This document shows, piece after piece, positions 19,101 through 27,053 of a stretch of DNA of 27,729 nucleotides; within the stretch, counting starts at the first letter, position 1, and every line of letters begins with the position of its first letter. Made by a program: the position numbers and the translations under genes. This stretch comes from Chrysochromulina tobinii (taxonomy: Eukaryota > Haptophyta > Prymnesiales > Chrysochromulinaceae): contig JWZX01002418.1 in the NCBI GenBank assembly GCA_001275005.1, positions 1 to 27,729 of the forward strand, given 5' to 3'. The notes under the pieces were generated by a model that was not told the origin of the DNA, did not search any database, and saw only the letters and a program-made list of their open reading frames with translations.

Positions 19101-19575
19101 CTCGACCGACTCGGATCTGCACGAGCTTCAATTCAAGAACGGCATCACGCAGTTTTACTACATCCTCTTCCTGGGCAAGGAGGGGTACTCGTACTCAGAG
19201 AAAGCCTTCGAAGAGACGCTCAACGCCCTCGCCAGCTCGTGCAATCTCGACGAGGCGAGATCGCTCCCTGGCGGGGCGGATGAGCCGCCCGGGATGAGCG
19301 GCTGGGTGATTGCCGCGATTGTGATCTCGGTCTGGCTCCTGCTTTGCTTCCTCGCCGGGTGTTTCTGGGCGAAGAAGAATGGCAAGCTCGACGCCATCAT
19401 GGACAAGCTGCCAGCCATCCCACTGCCATCCATGAGCCGCGCGAAGACCACGCCCGCGCGCCGATCTGCGCCCAGCACTTCGATGGCGCCCCTCTCGACT
19501 GCGAAAATTAGCCTCACCACCGCCGATTCGGCCGCCGAGGAGTTTGCCACTTCTTACCAGCCTCCCTCGCAATAA
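16155..19575 (+). CDS. Type I membrane protein with three copies of an unrecognised ectodomain and Cys-rich modules
   Basis: Exons 16155-17504 and 17722-19575 encode 1067 residues. A short signal peptide (MGVLALLALAPLMVP) is followed by domain copies D1 (about 18-250), D2 (362-607) and D3 (725-955). Each has C..xWP, I.DGG.DMYD.GN, a W..PL.Y.Q.C.G strand, TCK, DGF.ISGNLGAD.GG, DPS..HLI, TDSD..E and a closing LWAG..GY...SCF-type segment. Between them are Pro-rich linkers (SPPPP type) and two kinds of Cys-rich module: C1 (TCADF or TCAAF ... CDC or CGTCC; about 255-297 and 625-665) and C2 (CAGATCRAF, CAGSTCGAF ... GCDCSGCC; 321-360, 688-725). A single helix (WVIAAIVISVWLLLCFLAGC) at about 976-998 precedes a 68-residue Ser/Thr/basic tail. 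I do not know the D domain by name. A cell-surface adhesive or matrix role is inference. Confidence 0.88.
17505..17721 (+). other. Intron of the triple-repeat protein gene (217 bp, GT-AG)
   Basis: Donor TGCAAG|GTGCGC directly after the conserved TCK of D2; acceptor GGCGCAG|CTCCTCGAC following a C-rich pyrimidine tract. Splicing gives TCK-LLDGGVRGSDY and continues the D2 domain. The intron is open in the upstream frame, so retention would run to a TGA at 17805-17807 and yield a 550-residue protein without D3 and the membrane helix. Confidence 0.88.
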
Positions 19576-20193
19576 GCCTCGCGGGCGTCAGTGCGTGGCC
19601 ACACCCTAGCAATCACTCGAGGGTCAAGGCCAAGCATCTTTTCGGCGATGAACACATGCGCGCGCGGGGCGGCAAGCTCTCGAAGGTGCACGTGACAACC
19701 GTGCCGGGAGGACGCTGGGAGTTATGAATGGGCAACGCCAGGGTGTTGGGCAAGGGACGCCGGGGTACGCAGCGAGCGCTGTAAATCAGGACGGCGAGCG
19801 TTGGGAAGGACGGCAGCAAACTTAGCCGCAACTACGTTCGAGCTGGGCTGTGAATCTTCTGGGCTGCAAGGCTCTGCCTACTGTACCGCGACTACCATGG
19901 CGGAGGGGGCCGCCTCGCCGCCCGGCCCGCCGCGATGGTTTGGTGGATCAGTGGCAAAACATTTCTAACGTCGATTTCTAACGTAAACGAAACGTAACGG
20001 TTTACATTACTTTGGAACCATTTTCGTCATGCTCCAGCCCGGGGCGGCACGTCAAGCCGCACCGATAGTCATACGGAATTACGGTCGCGTGCCGCCGTTG
20101 CGGCTGCGCCTGCGGCGCGTGCCGGGCCCGGGGTGCCGGGTGGACCGCGCGCCGGGACGCGCAGGCTAGCCAAAGCTAGCCTGGCTCAAGCAG
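19576..20193. other. Convergent intergenic region, no gene seen
   Basis: 618 bp between the stop codons of the plus-strand membrane protein and the minus-strand prolyl hydroxylase. It contains a small AT-rich block near 19955-20020 with two TTTCTAACGT copies, and GCTAGCCAAAGCTAGC (20165-20180), a short hairpin just past the hydroxylase stop. No conserved coding sequence or RNA gene is visible. Confidence 0.45.
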
Positions 20194-21270
20194 TTATAAG
20201 TTATAAGTGTTTGCGTCATGGTACCACACGGACACCGCGTATCGAGGCTTGTGCGTCGGCAAAACCTCGTGGGGCACTCGGCTGTCGCTCCAAAAGATCA
20301 CCAGTCGGTTGTACAGCGGCGCGACATCCTTCACCGGCCGATTCAAAAGGTAGAGGCGGAGCTGGCCGCCATGGGCCTCGACCCAGCTCGAATCCTGGGC
20401 GTAGTAGATGCACGTGAGCTTGCGCCGTTGCGTGCGTGTGTCATCCGTGTGCTTGACGTATCTTGCGCCACCTCCCGGATAACAGGTGCACTGCGCCTCC
20501 CCACGCATGAGCGGCACCTTCGACCCGAGCTCGTCGACGCACTCGGGCCTGCACACGAGCGCGAGCAGCAGACTCTCGAGTGCGCCGAGCAACTGTCGCA
20601 AGACCACCTGCTCGGGCGACACGGGCAGCCAGCACATGAGATCGCTACGCTGCTGCTGCTTCAGCCCTCCGTGTACCTCACCAGGAAGGAGCTCGCCACT
20701 CGCATGCATCTCGCGCAGCAGCTGTCGCACCCCTGCGGCCGTCAGCACGTCGAGGAAATCGTCGAGCACGGCGTGATGCTCGCGCTTGAGGCCCGTGGCG
20801 ACACGCTGCGCGAGCGCGCTCATGCCAAAGCGCGCCCACGTAGCACCGAGCAGCCGTGTCGCTTGGTCCTCCACGTGTTTGTTCAAGGCACGTTCGAATA
20901 GCTCCCGGCGCTGCACGTCAAGAGGTTTGCTCGAAAGAAAGCGGTCCATGATGCGCGCACGCTGCTGTGCGAGCCCATCGTGCGTCGAAAGCATTTGCTG
21001 GTACTCGCCCAACACCCCTTTCCTGAGAGCTTTGCGTGCCAGCTCGGCCACTTCCTGCTCATCCTCCGTGGCCTCCCGCACAAACTGTGCTACCATGTCA
21101 GGCATCCCAGTACGTTCGAGGTCGCTCAGGAAGCACCAGCGCGTTCGACCGTTGTGCTCGACGCGCAGGAAGGAACGAGCGGCCCAGTCCGCCAAGACCA
21201 CGACCTGATCATGGGAGCACATCACTCCCTCACACTTTCCCTTTTCCTCTTTCACTGTGAATATAAACAT
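20194..21270 (-). CDS. HIF-type (EGLN/PHD) prolyl 4-hydroxylase, 2OG-Fe(II) oxygenase
   Basis: 358 residues, intronless. The C-terminal 110 residues carry the EGLN-type double-stranded beta-helix: QCTCYPGGGARYVKHTDD with iron ligands H274 and D276, KLTCIYYAQ, GGQLRLYLL, and RLVIFWSDSRVPHEVLP with the third ligand H334, then R343 in KPRYAVSVWYHDA for 2-oxoglutarate. SDxRxPHEV and RYAxxVWYxD are typical of HIF prolyl hydroxylases rather than of collagen-type P4H. The first 200 residues form a helical region without the animal MYND finger. In protists such enzymes hydroxylate Skp1 and act as oxygen sensors; the substrate here is inference. The start codon lies only 51 bp after the stop of the GH79 gene on the same strand. 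Confidence 0.92.
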   Translation of the reverse strand: MFIFTVKEEKGKCEGVMCSHDQVVVLADWAARSFLRVEHNGRTRWCFLSDLERTGMPDMVAQFVREATEDEQEVAELARKALRKGVLGEYQQMLSTHDGLAQQRARIMDRFLSSKPLDVQRRELFERALNKHVEDQATRLLGATWARFGMSALAQRVATGLKREHHAVLDDFLDVLTAAGVRQLLREMHASGELLPGEVHGGLKQQQRSDLMCWLPVSPEQVVLRQLLGALESLLLALVCRPECVDELGSKVPLMRGEAQCTCYPGGGARYVKHTDDTRTQRRKLTCIYYAQDSSWVEAHGGQLRLYLLNRPVKDVAPLYNRLVIFWSDSRVPHEVLPTHKPRYAVSVWYHDANTYNL

Positions 21271-21277
21271 TGGCTGT

Positions 21278-21331
21278 GAATTGTGTTTTACTTCGGCTAC
21301 ATTCCATGTTTGAGTTGTGTTTTACTTCAGC
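21278..21331 (-). repeat. 20-bp direct repeat spanning the GH79 stop and the hydroxylase leader
   Basis: Two copies of an (A)GCYGAAGTAAAACACAAYT-type 20-mer, at 21312-21331 and 21278-21297 on the minus strand, 34 bp apart with two mismatches. The upstream copy contains the GH79 stop codon (TAA within GAAGTAAAAC). The downstream copy lies in the short gap before the prolyl hydroxylase ATG. Confidence 0.85.
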
Positions 21332-22366
21332 TTTTTCTTTGGCGATTGTCCTGCTGCTGCTACTCCTGCTGCTGCTGGCTCGTTCCGCACGCGTCCGACT
21401 TCCTGCACCGTGCATTGCGCGTTCGCCGCCTCGGGGAACACGAAGTACCCAAAGCTGACTGGCGGGACGCTGATCCTACGTCCCACATGCGGCTCGCCCT
21501 CGAGCACGGGGAGCGCGCCGTCCGGCTCGGCTCGGAGTTCGGCGCCATTGAGCCGCACAGTCTGCGAGCTGAGCGCGTCCGCGGAAACGACAAAATCGAG
21601 GCGGCTCACGCGCGTGCCGTCGGGGTCACCAGAGGCCGAGAGCGCGCGTTGCTGCCCGCCCAGCTCAACAAGCACCTCGTAACGCGACTCCAACGACAGG
21701 TTGATGAGGAGCACCACCACGCCGCCCGTCACGCGATGCTCAGGCGGAGCTGCACATGCCGCGTACACTCGGAGCATCGCCAAGCTCGCCCTCACATCCG
21801 TCACGACACCACCCTCAGCGACTACCGCCACTGCTGCCGACGACGAGGAGGACCCAGAGGAGGAGGAGGACGACACGGTGCCGCCGCCGCCGCCGCCGCC
21901 GCTGGCATTGTGCGTGCCATTCACGCCGCCACCCTTCGGCCACAGCTTGGAGGCGCGCAGCGTGTGGGGTCCAAACAACCGTCGATGGAGCAGCGTCGCA
22001 AAAAAGTCGGGTGCAGGCTGGCGGCGCTGCAGGTCGAGCAGCGCATAGTGGCCACCGATGAGAGTCTGCCTGCATGCGAAATCGTGCCCGTGCTTCGCGA
22101 GGTTGCCGATCATGTCGAGCCACCAAAAGCTCGACGCGAAGGAGTCGGTCACGCCACTCTGCCCCGAGTTGTACGCGCCGCCGGTCTCGCTCACGCACAG
22201 GCGTGCCTGCCCCCGCGTCTTGTTGCGCACGGTCTGGCTCGCCTTCCGCAGCCGGTCGCTGATGCTCGTCTCGAGCTTGCGCGGGTCGAGCACTTTGGCA
22301 TGCATGATCGCCACGCCGTCGCCCGCCCCCAGCGGGTACATGTGGTGAGAGACGTAGTCGAGAGGC

Positions 22367-22397
<31 letters not shown>

Positions 22398-23376
22398 TGC
22401 TGCTGCTCGGCTGCAGAGGGAAGAGTACGGACAGAAAGGCACCAAACCATTCCTCGTCGAAGCTGTTGGCGTCCGGCGCCAGGAGCAAGGGCCGTTGCCC
22501 CCTTGAGGGCCACACCCCGCGCACCGCGTTGCCAAACTCGAGCACCTCGCGCGCGTACTCGTCGGCAGGCAAGTGTGCCCCAATCCCCTTGTCGGTGACG
22601 AGCTCGTTGCCAAAGGCGAGGCCCGCCAGGTGGTAACCGGCGGCCGCAGTCGCCCGCAGCAATGCCCGCAGGTTGGCGGAGCTCCAAGCTCCCGCGTAGC
22701 TGGTGCAGCATGAAGGCCGAACGGTAGCCTTGAGGCGGCGGCAAGCTGTTCCTACTGGGCACGCGTCGCGCGTCCTCCCATGAAGCGCGTTGACCGAAAA
22801 GAGCACGTGGCAGCCCACACTTTGGCAAAAATCAAGGAGTGCTGTCCATCGCGCCCAGGGCAAGCACCCGCCGCGAAAGCCGATGCGACGGCCATCGTCG
22901 CGCGCAAAGCCCAGCCCGTCGCAGTGACGCGGCGACACGGCGTCGTCGACGCCAGGCACGCCAGCGTAGATCACCTGATCGGCGAGCGAGCCACCGACCC
23001 GCAGCGTCAGTGGCGACAGGGCCTTCACCGCATTGATCAGCAATCGATCGCTGAGGTCAGCTGTCAGAATGGATGCGTTCCGCCACGCGCAGTCGCCGCC
23101 ATCGCATTTGTCCGCAGGCCACCAGTCGAGTGTTGCGCACGGGTATGGTGCCATTCCGTGCAGCAGCACCTGGTCCACCCGCACTCGCGCCTCGATTCGT
23201 TCCACGCGAGGCGACCGGCGATTTGATGCATCCGAAATTGTCTCTGCGCGTCGGCTCTGCCAGACGATGCTGAGCACAACCTGGCAGATGACGGTGGCAC
23301 CAAGAAAATGGCACGCAGTCATGGAGACAGCCGCGCCACTTACATGTACGCCAGCCTTCGCTCTTCGCTTAGGCAT
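21322..23376 (-). CDS. GH79 heparanase-like endo-beta-glucuronidase, membrane anchored
   Basis: 684 residues, no introns. A hydrophobic helix at about 16-39 suggests a type II membrane anchor. The GH79 heparanase fold follows: LRVGGSLADQVIY, the acid/base E258 in LAFGNEL, DYVSHHMYPLG, and the nucleophile E397 in CVSETGGAYNSGQSGVTDSF, then FWWLDMIGNLAKHGHDF and RQTLIGGHYALLD, as in plant heparanases and AtGUS proteins that cut glucuronic acid from arabinogalactan-type chains. Both catalytic glutamates are present. Insertions of pure Ser/Gly low complexity (SSSSG10 between the two glutamates and a second Gly8/Ser run near 490) are coded by CCG/GCC microsatellites. The C-terminal beta-sandwich ends in a basic KKKLK. 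Likely role: remodelling of acidic cell-surface or scale polysaccharides in the secretory path. Confidence 0.93.
22367..22397 (-). repeat. (GGC)n microsatellite coding for polyglycine in GH79
   Basis: About ten GGC codons follow a run of four AGC codons on the coding strand, giving Ser4-Gly10 in a surface loop of the glycosidase. The tract is in frame and located between the two catalytic glutamates in sequence. Confidence 0.9.
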
Positions 23377-23888
23377 GGCGCATGCGGTGAGGATGGTGTG
23401 AGCGAGCCACAGAAGAACGTCTCACACAAAAGACCCGCAACTCATCATGGCAACACACTAAAAATTTGCGAAGTGGTGAGTTGCATGCGGTTTCATCAAT
23501 ACAGACTTGCGAGCGTCCGGCTGCTGAGAGAGATAAGATACAATTGTACCGGGTACATCAAGAGATACATTTTCCTGCAGTTACTTCTTGATCTTGTACA
23601 GTATACATGGAAGACATCTAGACATGGAGAACAAGCAAGACTGCGAGCACGAAACGCGAAACACAAACGGGGACGGGAAACGGCTTTTGTTTCGTGAACC
23701 TTGTCGCGGCTTCTGTCCCCGCTCCCCCGACGGCCCCGACGCTGTGCCCTCGTTCCGAGTCAGCGTTCGGTCAGTTTGGTAACTGAATACCGAGTTTCAT
23801 TTGGAAATAGGAGGCCCGCTCCCCGGTCAGACTAGCAGGCGTCATGGCGCTCGGACGAATCTATCCCTAAGTACACCAGATTCTCGTC
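23377..23888. promoter_or_regulatory. Upstream region of GH79 and 3' flank of the CS-domain gene
   Basis: 512 bp between two minus-strand genes. The part 23440-23690 is relatively AT-rich and contains the short palindrome GTACCGGGTAC near 23547. It should contain the GH79 promoter. No coding sequence is recognised on either strand. Confidence 0.45.
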
Positions 23889-24386
23889 TCACGACAAGAG
23901 TGCTTTCCAATGCAGCGACCCTTTGGTGGGTGTCAGCTTTTCCAGTGTGAGCTTGAGCACACGCTCGCCGTTAACGTCTTCGATGCTCCAATCGGTGTCG
24001 TCTGTCTTGACACGTCGGAACAGCTTGCCCTGGACAACCACAGTCGATTTGATGGTTATCGTCAGCTTGTCCTCCAACACCTTGACCACGCAATCATGAC
24101 CCCGCGCACCAGCTGGCATCGGGACACAGACCACGATCTCGTTGTCCGTCTGCGACCAGGTAAAGTCGCGCTCAGTGCCACCGCGCGTGCCCATGTTGTC
24201 AAGGTTGTCCTTCAGGATAGCACTGAAGTACTCGCTGCTCTTGTTGCGCTCGTCTTTAGCCATCGCCGGCTCGTCGTCACCGCTGCCGCGGAGCACGAAG
24301 TATGACGTCAATGTCCACAAACCGAGTGTGACTGCTAGTATGACTGCTGGCGACGGCGGCGTGAAGTCGAAGGACGCAAAGGACAT
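23889..24386 (-). CDS. Membrane-anchored CS/NudC-domain protein
   Basis: 165 residues. An N-terminal hydrophobic segment (PAVILAVTLGLWTLTSYFVL) forms a likely signal anchor, followed by a short charged linker. The CS domain (p23/NudC type) then runs from about residue 75: FTWSQTDNEIVVCVPMP, CVVKVLEDKLTITIK, GKLFRRVKTDDTDWSIED, ERVLKLTLEKL, and the closing HWKALL. The D-x-x-W-S-I-E-D turn and W near the end point to NudC-like proteins, which act as HSP90-linked co-chaperones. Membrane anchoring is unusual for that family. I start at the ATG at 24386 because it has G at -3 and begins MSFASFDF just before the helix; an in-frame ATG at 24449 would add 21 residues and has a poor context. The gap to the upstream gene's stop is 111 bp (48 bp with the earlier ATG). 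Confidence 0.85.
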   Translation of the reverse strand: MSFASFDFTPPSPAVILAVTLGLWTLTSYFVLRGSGDDEPAMAKDERNKSSEYFSAILKDNLDNMGTRGGTERDFTWSQTDNEIVVCVPMPAGARGHDCVVKVLEDKLTITIKSTVVVQGKLFRRVKTDDTDWSIEDVNGERVLKLTLEKLTPTKGSLHWKALLS

Positions 24387-24497
24387 GGCCGTCTGCGGCT
24401 CGGCACACGCAAGGTGTGTTCCCGGGGGTGTGCTGTGAATTTGGTGCATGAATTTGGCCTCAACTCCTAAATTAAAGTAGGATGTACTCAGAATACA

Positions 24498-25628
24498 TTA
24501 TGCAGGGCACTCGGCGTCCAAGAAATTTAAGGCGACGGAAATCCGAGGCGCCCACATGCCTCGTGTGCAATCATGCTGACCACTGGCGCCGCTCATGCCG
24601 AACACGCGGTGCGGTACGCTGCCCGGGAATAGCCAGAGCGTCCCAGGCACCGGCGGTACCGACATATACGCGTGACTCGCCGGCGACGCCTCACCTTTGT
24701 GCCGCTTGCGAGCGCCGGTGCGAAAGATGAGACGCCCATCGAGAGAATGCTCACTAGTTTTGCCGGCCACATAGTACGTGGCACTGAGCCGCCCCTGCTG
24801 GTGAACGTGCATCAGATTGACGTCATCAGCACGGTTGACGTTCAGCCAGGCATTGGCTCGGTGAGATACATTGGCTCGGTGAGATGCATTAGCTTCCGGC
24901 GGCCCTGCCCCGCCGCCGCGCGCTCTCTGCAGGTCGTCAATCGCGGCAAACGCCACTCGATGAAGCTCTTGGCAGAAACGTCGACCATCCAGATCGTCCT
25001 GACCTAACGCGGCCCGCCCCCATTCGTTGAGGACAAAGTTGGCGACGGGCGGCGGCGTCTTTTCTTGACCACGAGCTAACCGACCAGCTAGGCCCGAGGC
25101 TTGGACAGAGTCCAACAAATCGAAATAGTCGAAAAGGTCGGGATAGGACTGGAAGCCGCCGCGATTGCTGATGTGGACTCCCGAGGCACTTCGGTCACGA
25201 GGGTGCGGGAGCATGTGAACGCCGGATATCAGGTGCTCCGGCTCGGCTCCGGAGCGACGCGCGTACCGTTCCAAGTGGAGCGCGTATTTTTTCAAGCCTT
25301 GATTAAGTCGTGCACCACCATCGCGCAGGCAGAAGCGGTGCGCCACGTCCACCGCATCCGATCCAAAGCGCGGCATCTCGAAGGTCGTGTGCGACGCAAA
25401 TATCTCGACGGCCGCTGGGTCTAATATCGGCATGTCCGTGCCAGTGGGGAGTAGCGGCTCGAACGTCGCGGCCTCTGGCAGAGAAAGTTGTCCAGAGTCG
25501 AATGCGAGGAGAGCTGAACGTACACGAGCCTCCTCGAGCAACCCAAGTGCCCCAGGAAGGCGTTGGTGCTGATCAGTGCGGTCCACTTGGTGGCGTAGAC
25601 GAGCAGCAGCGATAGTGGAGGCCGACAT
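24498..25628 (-). CDS. Putative 2OG-Fe(II) oxygenase of the 2OG-FeII_Oxy_5 type
   Basis: 376 residues. The C-terminal half shows the pattern of the small phage/bacterial-type 2OG-Fe(II) oxygenases (PF13759-like): AWLNVNRADDVNLMHVHQQG, LSATYYVAG, GRLIFRTGA, VPPVPGTLWLFPGSVPHRV and RISVALNFLDAE. The His residues in MHVHQQ and the His of SVPHRV are probable iron ligands, and the Arg of PRISVA probably binds 2-oxoglutarate. The N-terminal 200 residues (PILDPAAVEIFASHTTFEMP, HMLPHPRDRSASGVHISNRG) are not known to me. A short in-frame duplication, ANASHRANVSHRANAW, comes from a tandem repeat at about 24855-24890. The codon at 25682 in this frame is GTG, so I use the first ATG at 25628 (A at -3). 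Substrate unknown. Confidence 0.78.
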   Translation of the reverse strand: MSASTIAAARLRHQVDRTDQHQRLPGALGLLEEARVRSALLAFDSGQLSLPEAATFEPLLPTGTDMPILDPAAVEIFASHTTFEMPRFGSDAVDVAHRFCLRDGGARLNQGLKKYALHLERYARRSGAEPEHLISGVHMLPHPRDRSASGVHISNRGGFQSYPDLFDYFDLLDSVQASGLAGRLARGQEKTPPPVANFVLNEWGRAALGQDDLDGRRFCQELHRVAFAAIDDLQRARGGGAGPPEANASHRANVSHRANAWLNVNRADDVNLMHVHQQGRLSATYYVAGKTSEHSLDGRLIFRTGARKRHKGEASPASHAYMSVPPVPGTLWLFPGSVPHRVFGMSGASGQHDCTRGMWAPRISVALNFLDAECPA

Positions 25629-25844
25629 GATGAAACTCGAATGAGCACTTCCGGGTAAGTTCCCGTACCGGTAAAAAGACACCGGGGGGAGCCGGTACTG
25701 TCAATGTGCACGTTCTCGTTCCTACTGCCTTGTAGGGAACATAGAGCTGACACCCGGAAAAAGGACCATGTACTGTTTGTAAAAAAGGTGGAGATCTGCC
25801 TGCGGAACACGGAATTTCGATGCTCCTCCACGCGGTCCAACGCG
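25629..25844. promoter_or_regulatory. Divergent promoter between 2OG oxygenase and EndoU genes
   Basis: 216 bp between divergent start codons. It contains the inverted pair GTACCGG (25665-25671) and CCGGTAC (25692-25698). An in-frame ATG at 25704 upstream of EndoU would run through this region without conserved sequence, so I treat it as leader or promoter. Confidence 0.45.
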
Positions 25845-27053
25845 ATGTCTCAGACTGAGAGCAAGCTGAAGTCACTAATCAGCTTCGCGATCCACAAGCT
25901 CGAAGGCGCCACCAGCTCGCTGATGGACGGGACTCCCGAAGAAGACTTCGCCGAGCTCACGACCTTCACGCTTGGGTTCGCGCGCAATCTGAGGAATGCA
26001 GGCGCGCCTGCACCGAAGGACCTCAAAGTCAAGATTTCGCAAGTACTATCCCCAGTGTGGGACCTGAAGACCGACCAGCCGGGACCTAGGCTCACCGTGC
26101 CAGCCCTTCATGCGGCTCTCGAAGAGATCATCACGCTGCTGACCAGCGAGGACCTCAGCGAGGAACCTCCAAGTGATGACGTGCGGCCAGCCAGTCTGGC
26201 TGCTATGTCACTGCAAGACGCGATCGCATATCTGTGGAAGCTCGACGAGGGTAACCGACTCCCTTGGGGCGACGGGTTCACCTACAACCTGCAGAACAAG
26301 GGGCGCTTAGGGGCTGACAGGTGTTCGGAACCGCTGTTCAATCACGTGAACTTGCAACACCCTTTCTGGTCTCGACCGATTACAAAAGCGTACCTCGCCT
26401 TGCTCGACAACTATGAGCGCGAGACGGGCAAGGCTGAGCAAGTGACGGCCAAGGAGAGAGAGGAAATGTCCGTGTTCCTTGATCGTCTCTGTGAGACAAG
26501 GGTGATGCAATTCACGTATGAATTCCTCAAGGAGCACGGGAAGGACGCGAGGACCAAGCACCTACGACAGCCGCACGACATGCAAACGCTCGTCTCGGAG
26601 CTCTGGTTTGCACCGTACACAAGGTGCCGTCCAAACGACTCGTCGGGCTTCGAGCACGTCTTCGTGGGCGAGGAGAGGCACGGCAAGGTCATCGGCCTTC
26701 ACAACTGGATCCAGTTTTATCTGGAGGAGAAGAAGGGCAAGATCAACTACAGCGGGTGGGTTGGCAAGCAAGACTCGGACTACAATGATGATGTGCACCT
26801 TGTGACGGTCAAGTTTTCGTGGGAGGACGGTGCAGATGACGAGGTCGAGGAGAAGCCGATGAGCACGATCCTCTGCGGGAGCACAGTCGAGTTTGAGCTC
26901 GCGATTCTCACGATAGTGTTTCTATCAGGGAACCAGGACGGCGACAACATCTTCCATCTGGGCAGCGAAAAGATCAATGTCGTCTGCCACCCGCAGCGCA
27001 CGCGGATCGGGGGTGCAAAGATTGGCACTGCGTACCTGGAGGTCGCCAGATAA
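25845..27053 (+). CDS. EndoU-family (XendoU-like) endoribonuclease
   Basis: 402 residues without introns. The C-terminal 270 residues are an EndoU domain, a metal-influenced endoribonuclease that cuts at uridylates and leaves 2',3'-cyclic phosphate. The catalytic triad is visible: H271 in SSGFEHVFVGE, H286 in KVIGLHNWIQFYLEEKKG, and probably K337 in VEEKPMSTILCGS, followed by VEFELAILTIVFLSG and the closing GTAYLEV. The N-terminal 130 residues are helical and not recognised. No signal peptide is present from the chosen ATG, so it is probably cytosolic or nuclear, like the Xenopus enzyme in snoRNA processing, rather than secreted like animal placental EndoU. The ATG at 25845 has G at -3; an in-frame ATG at 25704 would add 47 unconserved residues. 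Confidence 0.93.
   Translation: MSQTESKLKSLISFAIHKLEGATSSLMDGTPEEDFAELTTFTLGFARNLRNAGAPAPKDLKVKISQVLSPVWDLKTDQPGPRLTVPALHAALEEIITLLTSEDLSEEPPSDDVRPASLAAMSLQDAIAYLWKLDEGNRLPWGDGFTYNLQNKGRLGADRCSEPLFNHVNLQHPFWSRPITKAYLALLDNYERETGKAEQVTAKEREEMSVFLDRLCETRVMQFTYEFLKEHGKDARTKHLRQPHDMQTLVSELWFAPYTRCRPNDSSGFEHVFVGEERHGKVIGLHNWIQFYLEEKKGKINYSGWVGKQDSDYNDDVHLVTVKFSWEDGADDEVEEKPMSTILCGSTVEFELAILTIVFLSGNQDGDNIFHLGSEKINVVCHPQRTRIGGAKIGTAYLEVAR

Noticed and set aside
21361-21382. CTG repeat as an expanded coding repeat
   Set aside because: Only a few interrupted units at the C-terminus of the GH79 gene; nothing beyond ordinary Ala/Gly-rich coding sequence.
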